DNA of 64,000 nt from JBGSUZ01 sp964404895 (lineage in GTDB: Bacteria > Bacillota > Clostridia > Peptostreptococcales > Acidaminobacteraceae), in NCBI GenBank assembly GCA_964404895.1, contig CAYOLV010000001.1, positions 620,001 through 684,000 on the forward strand, written 5' to 3'. Made by a program: the position numbers and the translations under genes. Of this stretch, positions 32,412-41,206 are shown piece by piece. Each line of letters opens with the position of its first letter. The stretch's first letter is position 1. Under the pieces are notes generated by a model. That model searched no databases and was not told the origin of the DNA. It saw only the letters and a list, made by a program, of their open reading frames with translations.

Positions 32412-33161
32412 ATGAAAACGAAAAAGAAAGTAGCACTGTTGCTGACCTTAGTGGTTTTATTGGGAGCTGGCGCTTCTTACGGCGCAGTCAAAAATGAAAT
32501 CAAAGCGGTTGTCAGTACCTTGGCGGCAACGTATAACAAGAAAACAGAGAAAATAAATACCTTGGTTTATAACAATGAAATTTATGTACCTATCAAAAAA
32601 GTAGCAGCGCTGCTCAACAAAAATGTAGCCTTTACAGCTGCCAACAGCAAAGTTGCCATTTCAGATCAAAAAGCAAAAGTGACTCACCCTATTGCTGTGC
32701 TGACAATGAATTCTGGGGCAAAAGTGGAGATTGAACTCTACCCTGAAATTGCACCAATAACGGTTGAAAACTTTAAGAAATTAGCGAATGAAGGTTTCTA
32801 TGACGGCTTGACTTTCCATAGAGTCATCAAAGACTTTATGATCCAAGGCGGCGACCCTAAAGGGGATGGCACTGGTGGTCCAGGCTATGCCATTAAAGGC
32901 GAATTTATGAAAAACGGCGTAGCCAATAGCTTGATGCACGAAAAAGGGGTTATCTCCATGGCGAGAACTTCAGACCCTAATTCAGCAGGCAGCCAATTTT
33001 TCATTATGTTGGGAACTGTGAACAGCTTAAACGGGGACTATGCTGCATTTGGAAAAGTTACTAAAGGCTTCGAGTTTATTGAAAAAATTGGTAGTGTCGG
33101 CACAGATGGAGATGACAAACCAACGACTTATCAAGTGATTAAAAACATCACCGTGAAGTAA
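32412..33161 (+). CDS. Exported cyclophilin-type peptidyl-prolyl isomerase
   Basis: The ATG at 32412 follows AGGAGGG by 5 bases. The 249-residue product has a signal peptide (cleavage near ASYGA), then a short segment (about residues 45-85, NTLVYNNEIYVPIKKVAALL) resembling the copper-amine-oxidase-type stalk repeat of clostridial surface proteins, then a full cyclophilin domain with FHRVIKDFMIQGGDP, MARTSDPNSAGSQFFI and FGKVTKG. It should assist folding of exported proteins. It follows thrS by about 50 bp and may share its transcript. Confidence 0.9.
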   Translation: MKTKKKVALLLTLVVLLGAGASYGAVKNEIKAVVSTLAATYNKKTEKINTLVYNNEIYVPIKKVAALLNKNVAFTAANSKVAISDQKAKVTHPIAVLTMNSGAKVEIELYPEIAPITVENFKKLANEGFYDGLTFHRVIKDFMIQGGDPKGDGTGGPGYAIKGEFMKNGVANSLMHEKGVISMARTSDPNSAGSQFFIMLGTVNSLNGDYAAFGKVTKGFEFIEKIGSVGTDGDDKPTTYQVIKNITVK

Positions 33162-33178
33162 GCAGTTTGCTCTAATAG

Positions 33179-33217
33179 AAAAGCGCTAAAATCATTTAAT
33201 GGATTTTAGCGCTTTTT
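33179..33217 (+). terminator. Terminator after the cyclophilin gene
   Basis: AAAAGCGCTAAAATC and GATTTTAGCGCTTTT form a 15-bp stem with an 8-base loop; the A/T flanks make it potentially bidirectional. Confidence 0.88.
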
Positions 33218-33282
33218 ATATTGTTAATTACAAAATAGGTAAGCCATTTACAAATTGTATTCGTGGTTTTATGAGCCACGAA

Positions 33283-33909
33283 CTATCTAATAAAATTCGT
33301 CCAAGTACGGACTTCCTTTTCTGGAAGCTCAAGACCAGCATCCTTGCCCGCTTGAATGGATTTAAGAAGCCATGCCATGTTGTTTCCGAGAACCCTCATC
33401 GTCTGCATGCCCTCTAAGTCTTGAAGAACTTGATCTGGGGTAGAACCATGTACCATATTCCAATACTGGGAAGAGACTACTGGCATATTTGAAATGGTAA
33501 AGTATTTATTCAATTGATCAAAGGCAGCAGTTGAGCCACCTCTGCGACAACTGACAATAGCCGCCCCAGGCTTGTAAGCAAAGCCACTTCCAGCATAGAA
33601 GAAACGATCTAGGAAAGAAGTGATTTGACCAGAGGCACCTGCATAGTGAACAGGAGAACCAAAGATAAAACCATCTGCATCTTTGGCTTTTTCTAGAGCT
33701 TCATTTACAGTGTCATCATCAAAGACACATTTTCCAGAATTGGATTTTGAGCAAGCGCCGCAAGCCGTACAACCTCGGATGGGTTTGCTGCCCACATGGA
33801 ATATTTCTGTTTCCACGCCTTGTTTTTCAAGTGAAGTTGCCACTTCTGTAAGGGCGGTAAAGGTACAGCCTTTAGCTCTTGGGCTGCCGTTGATTAATAA
33901 GACTTTCAT
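33283..33909 (-). CDS. NADPH-dependent FMN reductase / iron-sulfur flavoprotein family
   Basis: A 208-residue flavodoxin-fold protein. The FMN phosphate loop NGSPRAKGCTFTAL is at residues 7-20, a Cys cluster GCTACGAC...GKC near 47-60 matches the iron-sulfur flavoprotein pattern, and FGSPVHYAGASGQ near 83 binds the flavin ring. It would pass electrons from NAD(P)H or ferredoxin to small acceptors. It is followed by no close partner; the nitroreductase 77 bp upstream reads the same way and may share its transcript. Confidence 0.88.
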   Translation of the reverse strand: MKVLLINGSPRAKGCTFTALTEVATSLEKQGVETEIFHVGSKPIRGCTACGACSKSNSGKCVFDDDTVNEALEKAKDADGFIFGSPVHYAGASGQITSFLDRFFYAGSGFAYKPGAAIVSCRRGGSTAAFDQLNKYFTISNMPVVSSQYWNMVHGSTPDQVLQDLEGMQTMRVLGNNMAWLLKSIQAGKDAGLELPEKEVRTWTNFIR

Positions 33910-33985
33910 GGAATTCTTCCTCGCTTTTCATTAATAATCATTTTGGAGTGGGCGCACAAAGCCCATCTGTTAAAGGGTTTCTAAA

Positions 33986-34528
33986 TTACCATTTCTCGTA
34001 GTGAATAATATCGCTCATAGCTTTTCTAGGGCGGGGTTGCGGCGCTTCGTCTGGGTAACCAATGGTGAGAACTGCGACTACAAACTGGTTTTCAGGAATA
34101 TTGAGGACTGGTCGAATTTGGTCTTGAGTGAACCAAGCGACCCAGCAAGTACCAAGGCCAAGACTTTCAGCGGCCAAAACCATATGTTCTGTGGCAATGG
34201 TAACGTCTCGGATAGCTTGTTTGAGCTCAAATTCAGTACTGATTTCGTTAACTTTTAGGTCAGCTGAATTCTCAACTCTAGGACTAATATCTGCCACACA
34301 GGCAATATGAACAGGCGCACCCATCATCCATTGTTGGTCATGTGAAACGTTGGCGACTTGTTGTCTGTTTTCATCTGACTGAACCACAACAAAGTGCCAC
34401 GGTTGTGTATTTGAGCCAGATGGGGCAATGCGAGCACTTTCTAAAATTTCTTGTAACTTGGCGTCTTCAACCTTTTGATCTGCTTTATATTTTCTGATAC
34501 TTCTTCTAGATTGGATCGATTCTAACAT
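33986..34528 (-). CDS. Nitroreductase-family flavoprotein
   Basis: The ATG at 34528 lies 9 bases after GGAGG; another ATG at 34534 is only 3 bases away from it. The 180-residue protein shows SRRSIRKYK, the FMN segment IAPSGSNTQPWHFVVV near residue 35, LGLGTCWVAWF near 125 and a C-terminal GYPDEAPQPRPRK, as in typical nitroreductases. It is divergent from an HxlR regulator across a region with several palindromes, and so is the natural target of that regulator. Confidence 0.9.
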   Translation of the reverse strand: MLESIQSRRSIRKYKADQKVEDAKLQEILESARIAPSGSNTQPWHFVVVQSDENRQQVANVSHDQQWMMGAPVHIACVADISPRVENSADLKVNEISTEFELKQAIRDVTIATEHMVLAAESLGLGTCWVAWFTQDQIRPVLNIPENQFVVAVLTIGYPDEAPQPRPRKAMSDIIHYEKW

Positions 34529-34569
34529 TTTCATAAACCTCCGTATGGTATTTTTTCCAGTTCTGTAGT

Positions 34570-34632
34570 ATGATATCATTCTAGGTTGTAATTCCGATTA
34601 GTGCAAGTACGCACTTCTTTGTACCATAGTAC
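34570..34632. promoter_or_regulatory. Divergent control region with palindromes, nitroreductase/HxlR
   Basis: Three dyads lie in the gap: ATGATATCAT (34570-34579), AGTGC-N6-GCACT (34600-34615) and GTAC-N4-GTAC (34621-34632). HxlR-family regulators bind such sites between themselves and divergent oxidoreductase genes. Confidence 0.55.
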
Positions 34633-34706
34633 CTAAAAAGATACCACGTATTCATTTGAGAAATTTAATAATTGTAGTAACCCATAGACACGAAAGGATT
34701 GATCAT

Positions 34707-35087
34707 ATGGCAGCAAATACTTGTCAAATTCAAATGGGGAATAAGGCATATACCTGTTCCTTTGAAATCGCCATCGACTTGATTGGGGGGAAATGGAAGC
34801 CTCTGATTTTATGGCACCTAGGAACCAAAGGGGTTCAACGGTTTAGCGAACTGAAAAAAATGCTCCCTAATATCACCCAAAAAATGTTGACGCAACAACT
34901 CAGAGAGTTAGAAAGCGACCTTTTAATCCATAGAGAAGTATACCCACAAGTACCGCCTAAAGTTGAGTACACTTTGACAGAACAAGGTCAGAAATTAATG
35001 CCCATACTCAGCGCCATGTGCCAGTGGGGAAAAGACTATTACGAACACGCTCAGCACACTCAAACAGAAGAAAGAGAAGCCCTATGA
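34707..35087 (+). CDS. HxlR-family transcriptional regulator
   Basis: The start at 34707 has GAAAGGA 8 bases upstream; the frame is open further upstream but without a site. The 126-residue protein has the HxlR signature CSFEIAIDLIGGKWKPLILWHL near residue 15, recognition helix segment ITQKMLTQQLRELE, and wing VYPQVPPKVEYTLTEQG. Cys5 and Cys15 could serve redox or electrophile sensing. It overlaps the helicase gene by 4 bp (ATGA), an unusual partnership. Confidence 0.92.
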   Translation: MAANTCQIQMGNKAYTCSFEIAIDLIGGKWKPLILWHLGTKGVQRFSELKKMLPNITQKMLTQQLRELESDLLIHREVYPQVPPKVEYTLTEQGQKLMPILSAMCQWGKDYYEHAQHTQTEEREAL

Positions 35088-36529
35088 AAAACAAATTATT
35101 TAATGAATACCCTTTAAGCGAAGCCTTACTCAGAGCCATTGAAGGTCTCGGTTACACTGCCCCTACAAAAGTTCAGCAAGAAGCTATTCCTGCAATCCTT
35201 CAGGGCAAAGACATCATTGTTAAATCTCAAACAGGAAGCGGGAAGACAGCCTCTTTTGCCATCCCTATTATTGAAAAAATCCAGTGGGAAGAAAATCGCC
35301 CACAAGCCTTGGTCATTACCCCAACAAGGGAACTTGCTATGCAGGTCAAGGAAGACTTCTTTAATTTAGGCAGATTCAAACGCATTAAAATAAGCGCCTT
35401 AATTGGGAAAGCGCCTTTCTACATTCAAGAGAAAGAATTGAAACAGAAAACCCATGTTGCTGTAGGTACACCCGGCCGAATTATTGATCATATTGAACGG
35501 GAGACCATAGACCTGTCAGCCATTGAGTATTTGGTCATAGATGAAGCGGACGAAATGTTGAGAATGGGCTTTGTGGAGCAAGTTGAATATATATTGGACG
35601 CTCTGCCAAAGGAACGGATCAGCATCTTGTTATCAGCCACCCTTCCAGAAGATATTCGCGCCTTATGTCAACACTATCTCCATGAGCCGACCATGATTGA
35701 AATTGAAGACACCGACCCCGTCGCTGACCGCATTGAGCAAATTCGCTATGAAGTCTCAGAGCGGAATAAGGAAAACCTTCTATTAGATTTACTGGCGATA
35801 GAAAATCCTGACAGCTGTATGATTTTCTGCAATACCCAATTGAAGGTAGACGACATTACCAGCACCCTTGAAGAAATGAACATCTACGCCGACCGTATTC
35901 ATGGCGGCATGGAACAAAGCGATCGACTGAAAGTCATGGAACACTTCAAACGGGGCAAGTTCAGAGTCCTTGTGGCAACCGATGTGGCTGCTAGAGGCAT
36001 AGACGTGGAACAAGTAGATTTAGTCGTCAATTACGACGTTCCCAATCATGCTGAAAACTACGTGCATCGAATTGGTAGAACTGGGAGAATTGGAAATAGT
36101 GGAAAAGCCGTTATTTTTGTCTCGCCTTCGGAAAGAAGACTCATGGACGATGTCCACGACTATATACAAAGAGAAGTGCCACTGGGAATTTTACCTGAGC
36201 GGGAAGCTGTTTTAGAAGCGGCAGAAGCCTTTGAAGAAAAGCAAAATGAACGCCCTCAGTTAAAAGAAACCAAGGGCGAAAAGTTAAACGAAGGTATTAT
36301 GAAGTTGCATATCAATGCAGGGAAAAAGACAAAAATGCGTGCCGTAGACATTGTGGGAACCCTTTGCAGCATTGAAGATGTTACCTCTGAAGATATTGGC
36401 ATTATCAACATTATGGACATTTCCACCTTTGTAGAAATACTCAACGGCAAAGGGGAGTATGTACTTACAGCCTTACAAGATAAGCCGATCAAAGGCAGAC
36501 TCCGAAAAGTAAACAAGTCTGGCAAATAA
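35084..36529 (+). CDS. dbpA: DEAD-box RNA helicase of the DbpA/YxiN type
   Basis: The start is the ATG at 35084, inside the hxlR stop. The 481-residue helicase has Q motif APTKVQQEAIP, motif I SQTGSGKTAS near 48, DEAD near 152, SAT near 185 and HRIGRTGRIG near 330. The C-terminal 75 residues (KLHINAGKKTKMRAVDIVGT...DIGIINIMD) match the DbpA/YxiN RNA-binding domain that recognises 23S rRNA hairpin 92. It therefore probably acts in large-subunit ribosome assembly. Confidence 0.9.
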   Translation: MKNKLFNEYPLSEALLRAIEGLGYTAPTKVQQEAIPAILQGKDIIVKSQTGSGKTASFAIPIIEKIQWEENRPQALVITPTRELAMQVKEDFFNLGRFKRIKISALIGKAPFYIQEKELKQKTHVAVGTPGRIIDHIERETIDLSAIEYLVIDEADEMLRMGFVEQVEYILDALPKERISILLSATLPEDIRALCQHYLHEPTMIEIEDTDPVADRIEQIRYEVSERNKENLLLDLLAIENPDSCMIFCNTQLKVDDITSTLEEMNIYADRIHGGMEQSDRLKVMEHFKRGKFRVLVATDVAARGIDVEQVDLVVNYDVPNHAENYVHRIGRTGRIGNSGKAVIFVSPSERRLMDDVHDYIQREVPLGILPEREAVLEAAEAFEEKQNERPQLKETKGEKLNEGIMKLHINAGKKTKMRAVDIVGTLCSIEDVTSEDIGIINIMDISTFVEILNGKGEYVLTALQDKPIKGRLRKVNKSGK

Positions 36530-36573
36530 TAAGTTTAAACAGGACTAAGGGTGTTTCGAATCCTCATTCAGTT

Positions 36574-37263
36574 CTATGCTTTTAGCTGGAATAGGAACAA
36601 GCGATTTTGAACCCCTTTTTCCAGTTCAATGACACTGCTCTCTACAAGTTCAAATTGATCTTCAAAGAGGTTTTGAATTTGGCTGTCTGTTAAGTTCCAC
36701 ACAAAGAGACCCTTAGGGTCAATATAGGCATTTTCAATGCACTCACCATCATCTGAAGTCACTGGCTTCAGATTTTGTGCGTTAAGGGAGTCGTCTTCTA
36801 AAAACAGATTCATTTTCAGGAGAAGTCTGCCCTTTCTATCTAAAAGACGTTCTGCGGCTCTAAGGAGGGTCATTCCGTCTTCTGGGTGGATACAATCCAG
36901 AATATTTGACAAAATGAGGCCTTCAATACAGGCGTCAGGCAGTGGGTGCAAAGATTTTACATCGCCCCAAACCCACTTGGTTCTCAGGCTTTCATAGTGA
37001 CCTGCGGCGGTTCGTCTGGCAAGGCTGATGGCGTGGAAACTCAAGTCAACGCCAATGGTTTTAACAGCGCCTTTTTCTAGACCTCTCAGCAACATTTCTC
37101 CATTGCCTGAACCGAAGTCCATAAGGGTGCCCCCATTTTGAGAGACCCAGTTGAGGGCGCTTTCCAGCTCCTCGGAGGCTAAAATATTCTTCGGGTTATA
37201 GGTTTCCATTTTTTCATAAATATCGTTCCAGTAATGACTGGTTTTTTCGTAACGCTGGGTCAT
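36574..37263 (-). CDS. Class I SAM-dependent methyltransferase
   Basis: A 229-residue Rossmann methyltransferase with motif I LMDFGSGNGEMLL near residue 42, the acidic residue of motif II in TIGVDLSFHAISLA near 70, and a post-II WGDVKSLHPLP segment. It belongs to the broad group of small-molecule or unknown-substrate methyltransferases. It stands alone, convergent with the helicase gene. No substrate clue is visible. Confidence 0.82.
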   Translation of the reverse strand: MTQRYEKTSHYWNDIYEKMETYNPKNILASEELESALNWVSQNGGTLMDFGSGNGEMLLRGLEKGAVKTIGVDLSFHAISLARRTAAGHYESLRTKWVWGDVKSLHPLPDACIEGLILSNILDCIHPEDGMTLLRAAERLLDRKGRLLLKMNLFLEDDSLNAQNLKPVTSDDGECIENAYIDPKGLFVWNLTDSQIQNLFEDQFELVESSVIELEKGVQNRLFLFQLKA

Positions 37264-37369
37264 TGGGATTTCTCCTTAAATCAGATATAATAGCAGTAAT
37301 GGACATTTAAATGACGTAAATCATATAAAAGTATAGCACAGAAAAGTATAGTATAGAAAAGGGATTATT

Positions 37370-38074
37370 ATGAAGTTATCATTTGAACACCGTAGTGAAA
37401 CGGTTGAATTTACTGTCAGTTACAGAAAGCGAAAAACATTAGGCATAGAAGTCAGACCCCCTGGGGTAGTAACCGTTGCGGTTCCCATGGGGACATCAAA
37501 AGACAGGATTATGTCAGCGGTACTGGGAAAAGCCGACTGGATTCTTCAAAAAAGAGACCAAATGAGAATTTTGTCTGAAAATAATGCTGAACCTGAAACC
37601 TATAAAGAGGGTAGTCCAGTTCAATTTCTGGGTAAGGGTCGTGTTATAAAAATCCTTGAAGACCCTAACTATGATATTCCCGCCATTCAGTTGGAAGAGG
37701 ACTGTATCGAGGTGCTGACGGCGTCCCCTCATGAGGACATTGTCAGAAATGCTGTGGAAAAATGGCGGAGCCAAATCACCAAACAGCATTTGGAAAATCG
37801 GATAGAATACTATCAGCAATATTTTAATCAGACCCCTAGTCGCATTATAATCAAAGAACAAAAACGCCGCTGGGGCAGTTGTAATTCAGACCGAGAGTTA
37901 AGGTTCAACAAACATTGCATGAAGGCGTCTGAGAGAGCCATTGACTATTTAGTTGTTCATGAAATGAGCCATATGGTTCACATGAACCATTCTAAGGCTT
38001 TCTGGGATCATGTTGAGAAAATAATGCCCGACTATAAAACTGCCAGAGCAGAACTGAAGAAAACCATGATTTAA
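37370..38074 (+). CDS. YgjP-like (WLM/SprT-type) zinc metallopeptidase
   Basis: A 234-residue protein of the YgjP/DUF45 family. An N-terminal beta-rich region (RKRKTLGIEVRPPGVVTVAVP) precedes the diagnostic KRRWGSCNSDRELRFN near residue 165 and the zinc site HEMSHMVHMNHSKAFW near 200, with HExxH and a third His six residues on. The family is linked to protein or DNA-crosslink proteolysis by homology. It is 37 bp upstream of an alpha/beta-hydrolase-fold gene. Confidence 0.9.
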   Translation: MKLSFEHRSETVEFTVSYRKRKTLGIEVRPPGVVTVAVPMGTSKDRIMSAVLGKADWILQKRDQMRILSENNAEPETYKEGSPVQFLGKGRVIKILEDPNYDIPAIQLEEDCIEVLTASPHEDIVRNAVEKWRSQITKQHLENRIEYYQQYFNQTPSRIIIKEQKRRWGSCNSDRELRFNKHCMKASERAIDYLVVHEMSHMVHMNHSKAFWDHVEKIMPDYKTARAELKKTMI

Positions 38075-38111
38075 TTGCTGACATTAGAAGTCGACCTTAG
38101 GAGGTTTTCAA

Positions 38112-38831
38112 ATGGAAACACAGGTAAAAGGTGAAGGACCATTGGTCATTTTTGTAAATAATGGGTTATACGGCCAGTGGATGTGGGATGATATTACGAA
38201 GGCATTATATGATCAAGTAAATGGGTCTATAAAAACAATTACATACGACTACAATGGTTTTGGGAAAACACCTGGGATGTTTAAAGACATTCATCAGGAA
38301 TGTACTCGATTGAGACAGTTGATTGAAAAGGAAAAAGAGGGACAAAGGGTCTGCTTGGTGGGACATGGTATTGGGGCACAAATTGCCATAAAAGTATCAG
38401 ATTCAGTAGATCAAGTGATTGCTATCAGCGCACTCAATGAATTTTCACCTCTACAAATGAAGTCAGCCTTATCCAGTGCTAAACAGAAAAAACTCCTAAA
38501 CAGAATCAATTGGTATGCCAAGCGGAGTGCCGAGTCCCAAGGTATCCCTTCAAAGCATTTGGAGAACTACTGTGAAGACAGTCGAAAGTTGTCCTCAGGG
38601 TGGCTGACCAATATGATTGTCGCCAACATGACTTTCGAATCTGAACAAGTGGATTCTAGCAAGGTCATGGTTGTTGTTGGAGAAGGAGAAAGTAAGCAAA
38701 TGCTTACTTCAGCTTGTAAACTCTCCAATCAGCCTGTTATCATAAAAGGGGCGAGTTATGATATTCCATTCAAATGTTCAGAAGAAGTTGCAAAATGGAT
38801 TCTGAAAGCGCTCAAATTAGAGTGTGAATAA
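38112..38831 (+). CDS. Alpha/beta-hydrolase-fold protein lacking catalytic residues
   Basis: A 239-residue alpha/beta-hydrolase-fold protein. Strands and loops are recognisable (VIFVNNGLYGQWMWD oxyanion region, TYDYNGFGKTPG), but the nucleophile elbow reads G84-H85-G86-I87-G88 where G-x-S-x-G is expected, and the C-terminal GASYDIPF has Tyr216 where GAGHDIP carries the catalytic His. Both nucleophile and base are thus gone. It may be a binding or sensor protein, as seen in other hydrolase-fold receptors. It follows the YgjP-like gene in the same direction. Confidence 0.78.
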   Translation: METQVKGEGPLVIFVNNGLYGQWMWDDITKALYDQVNGSIKTITYDYNGFGKTPGMFKDIHQECTRLRQLIEKEKEGQRVCLVGHGIGAQIAIKVSDSVDQVIAISALNEFSPLQMKSALSSAKQKKLLNRINWYAKRSAESQGIPSKHLENYCEDSRKLSSGWLTNMIVANMTFESEQVDSSKVMVVVGEGESKQMLTSACKLSNQPVIIKGASYDIPFKCSEEVAKWILKALKLECE

Positions 38832-38859
38832 AATAATGATAATCTTTTGAAAATTAATC

Positions 38860-38887
38860 TTGCATCCCGTGAAAAAAACGGTATAAT
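38860..38887 (+). promoter_or_regulatory. Promoter of the serS T-box transcript
   Basis: -35 TTGCAT (38860-38865), 16-bp spacer, -10 TATAAT (38882-38887), directly upstream of the T-box leader. Confidence 0.7.
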
Positions 38888-38893
38888 AATTTT

Positions 38894-39145
38894 AACATAA
38901 CAGAGAAAATGCGTTTTAAAAGAGCTTCGATTGAATTCTTCCTTCAGAAAGCCGGTGGTTGATGTGAACCGGTGTGAGAATTAGTCTTTCCACTCTTTGA
39001 GCAGTCGGTGATGAATCGAAAGGTTGGTAACCTTTATCTTACTTTATACGAGAGGTCGTGTTTCTTAGGAAACCGGCAATTTGGGTGGCAACGCGGATAA
39101 CCTTCCGTCCCAGTAACACACTGGGACAGAAGGTTTTTATATTTT
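38894..39145 (+). ncRNA. T-box leader (seryl-tRNA responsive) of serS
   Basis: The T-box core GGGTGGCAACGCGG is at 39083-39096. The terminator has arms AACCTTCCGTCCCAGT and ACTGGGACAGAAGGTT around a 5-base loop, then five Ts. The specifier region reads TCCACTCTTTGAGCAG near 38992; TCT or TCC, both serine codons, can be the specifier, and I cannot decide between them by eye. Uncharged tRNA-Ser would promote read-through into serS. Confidence 0.93.
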
Positions 39146-39171
39146 TTTGATTGAATAGGAGGGATTCCATT

Positions 39172-40449
39172 ATGTTAGATTTAAAATTTGTCAGAGAAAA
39201 CCCTGAGCTGGTTAAAGAAAATATCAAAAAGAAATTTCAAGATCACAAGTTGGTCATGGTAGACGAGGTCATTGCCTTAGACACAGAGCTAAGAGCAGCC
39301 AAGCAAGAAGCAGACAATTTAAGAGCAAACCGCAACAAGATTTCTAAAGAAATCGGCGGACTCATGGCTAAAGGATTAAAAGAAGAAGCTGAAGCTAAAA
39401 AAGCAGAAGTGACTGCAGCGTCAGATCGATTGGCTGAATTAGAGCTTAAAGAAACAGAACTAGAAGAAAAAGTAAGAGTGATTATGCTCACCCTGCCGAA
39501 TATCATTGACCCTAGTGTTCCAATTGGTAGCGATGACAGTCATAACGTTGAAGTAGAACGTTTTGGCGAGCCATTAGTTCCAAATTTCGATATCCCTTAC
39601 CATACTGAGATTATGGAAAAGTTGAAAGGTATTGACTTAGACAGTGCTAGACGTGTTGCAGGTCAAGGTTTCTACTACCTCATGGGGAACGTGGCAAGAC
39701 TTCATTCTGCTATGACTTCTTATGCAAGAGATTTTATGATAGATAAAGGTTTCACATATGTTATTCCCCCATTCATGATTCGAAGTGAAGTGGTTACAGG
39801 GGTTATGAGCTTTGCTGAAATGGATGCCATGATGTACAAAATTGAAGGGGAAGACTTATATCTGATCGGTACAAGTGAACACTCTATGATTGGCAAATAC
39901 ATTGATACCATTGTAGACGAAAGCACATTGCCTCACACGTTGACCAGCTACTCACCATGTTTCAGAAAAGAAAAAGGTGCTCATGGCGTTGAGGAGAGAG
40001 GGGTTTACCGTATTCACCAATTTGAGAAACAGGAAATGATCGTCATCTGTAAGCCTGAAGAAAGCATGAAATGGTATGACGAACTTTGGAAGAGCACTGT
40101 TGAACTTTTCAGAACGTTAGATATTCCTGTCAGAACTTTAGAGTGCTGCTCTGGAGACTTGGCAGACTTGAAAGTGAAATCTGTTGACGTAGAAGCATGG
40201 TCACCTAGACAGCAAAAATACTTTGAAGTAGGAAGCTGTTCAAACCTAGGCGATGCTCAGGCGAGAAGATTAAAAATCCGCGTAGACGGGGAAAACGGCA
40301 AGTACTTTGCCCATACCCTTAACAATACAGTAGTTGCTCCGCCAAGAATGTTGATTGCATTCCTTGAAAACAATTTAAATGAAGATGGCTCTGTGAACAT
40401 TCCTGAGGCACTTCGCCCTTACATGGGTGGCATGGCTGTCATCCGATAA
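39172..40449 (+). CDS. serS: Seryl-tRNA synthetase
   Basis: The ATG at 39172 follows AGGAGGG by 9 bases. The 425-residue class II synthetase has the N-terminal antiparallel coiled coil (about residues 30-105), then TSEHSMIGKYI, motif 2 FRKEKGAHGVEERGVYRIHQFEK near 270 and motif 3 APPRMLIAFLEN near 385. All parts are of normal size. It is controlled by the upstream T-box. Confidence 0.97.
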   Translation: MLDLKFVRENPELVKENIKKKFQDHKLVMVDEVIALDTELRAAKQEADNLRANRNKISKEIGGLMAKGLKEEAEAKKAEVTAASDRLAELELKETELEEKVRVIMLTLPNIIDPSVPIGSDDSHNVEVERFGEPLVPNFDIPYHTEIMEKLKGIDLDSARRVAGQGFYYLMGNVARLHSAMTSYARDFMIDKGFTYVIPPFMIRSEVVTGVMSFAEMDAMMYKIEGEDLYLIGTSEHSMIGKYIDTIVDESTLPHTLTSYSPCFRKEKGAHGVEERGVYRIHQFEKQEMIVICKPEESMKWYDELWKSTVELFRTLDIPVRTLECCSGDLADLKVKSVDVEAWSPRQQKYFEVGSCSNLGDAQARRLKIRVDGENGKYFAHTLNNTVVAPPRMLIAFLENNLNEDGSVNIPEALRPYMGGMAVIR

Positions 40450-40552
40450 ACTCATCCGCAAAAGTAATTCATATAGAAAAAGAGTCAGTTGGTGTGGTGG
40501 CGCTAACTTTCTTCTAAACTCCCATATCGCTCCGCGAAAGTTGGGAACAAGC

Positions 40553-40578
40553 TCAGGGGGTGACCCCTGAGCATTTTA
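40553..40578 (+). terminator. Hairpin after serS
   Basis: GCTCAGGGG and CCCCTGAGC-type arms around a short GTGA loop, followed by ATTTTA. The T-tract is poor, so it may be a terminator or a dispersed repeat hairpin. The surrounding 207-bp gap has no gene. Confidence 0.55.
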
Positions 40579-40656
40579 CTAGTTTCGGCAGAATTATTGA
40601 GTCCTTGCCAATAGGATAAAATCTCCATTAGATCCAATACAGTAGGAGGAGAAACC

Positions 40657-41136
40657 ATGAAGCTAGAAATGAATGATGCAAAGTTTCATGAGGTGAAACA
40701 TGACATGGCAAACATTGTCGGCAGTCTATTTTTGCTGACCAATCGCCTTCAAACTATTATGGACAGAACCTTTGAAAACAGAAGCCTCACCACAAAGCAA
40801 TGGTTTATGATGGCAGTTATTTCTAAGTTGTTTACGTCACCGCCAAAACTTTCTGATGTGGCGTCTTGTATGGGCAGTTCTTATCAAAATGTGAAACAAA
40901 TTGCCCTGAAACTTGAAAAAAATGGCTATATATCCATGAAAAGAGACCCAAGTGACCAACGTGTCATCCGAATTACTCTAGCGCCTCATTATGAAAATTT
41001 TTGGGAAGAACAAGTGGAAGAGGATATGGCACTCTTGGAAGCTTTATTTAATCAGTTTACCCCTAAAGAAATCAGTCAATTTGTAGATTATATTGAAAGA
41101 CTTTATATCGCCATTGAAAAAAGTGAGCAGTTATAG
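40657..41136 (+). CDS. MarR-family transcriptional regulator
   Basis: A 159-residue winged-helix protein with FLLTNRLQTIMDR, the recognition helix SSYQNVKQIALKLEKNGYI and the wing DPSDQRVIRI (the D-x-R motif). It is a paralogue of the regulator at 3227. GGAGGAG precedes the ATG at 6-7 bases. It lies upstream of a YjdM-like gene with a 70-bp gap; the target is unknown. Confidence 0.9.
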   Translation: MKLEMNDAKFHEVKHDMANIVGSLFLLTNRLQTIMDRTFENRSLTTKQWFMMAVISKLFTSPPKLSDVASCMGSSYQNVKQIALKLEKNGYISMKRDPSDQRVIRITLAPHYENFWEEQVEEDMALLEALFNQFTPKEISQFVDYIERLYIAIEKSEQL

Positions 41137-41206
41137 GTGATAATTTTACATTTTTATGATAAAATATGCCCGTTGTGTTTTGATGAAAATGTACGGAGGT
41201 TTTAAT

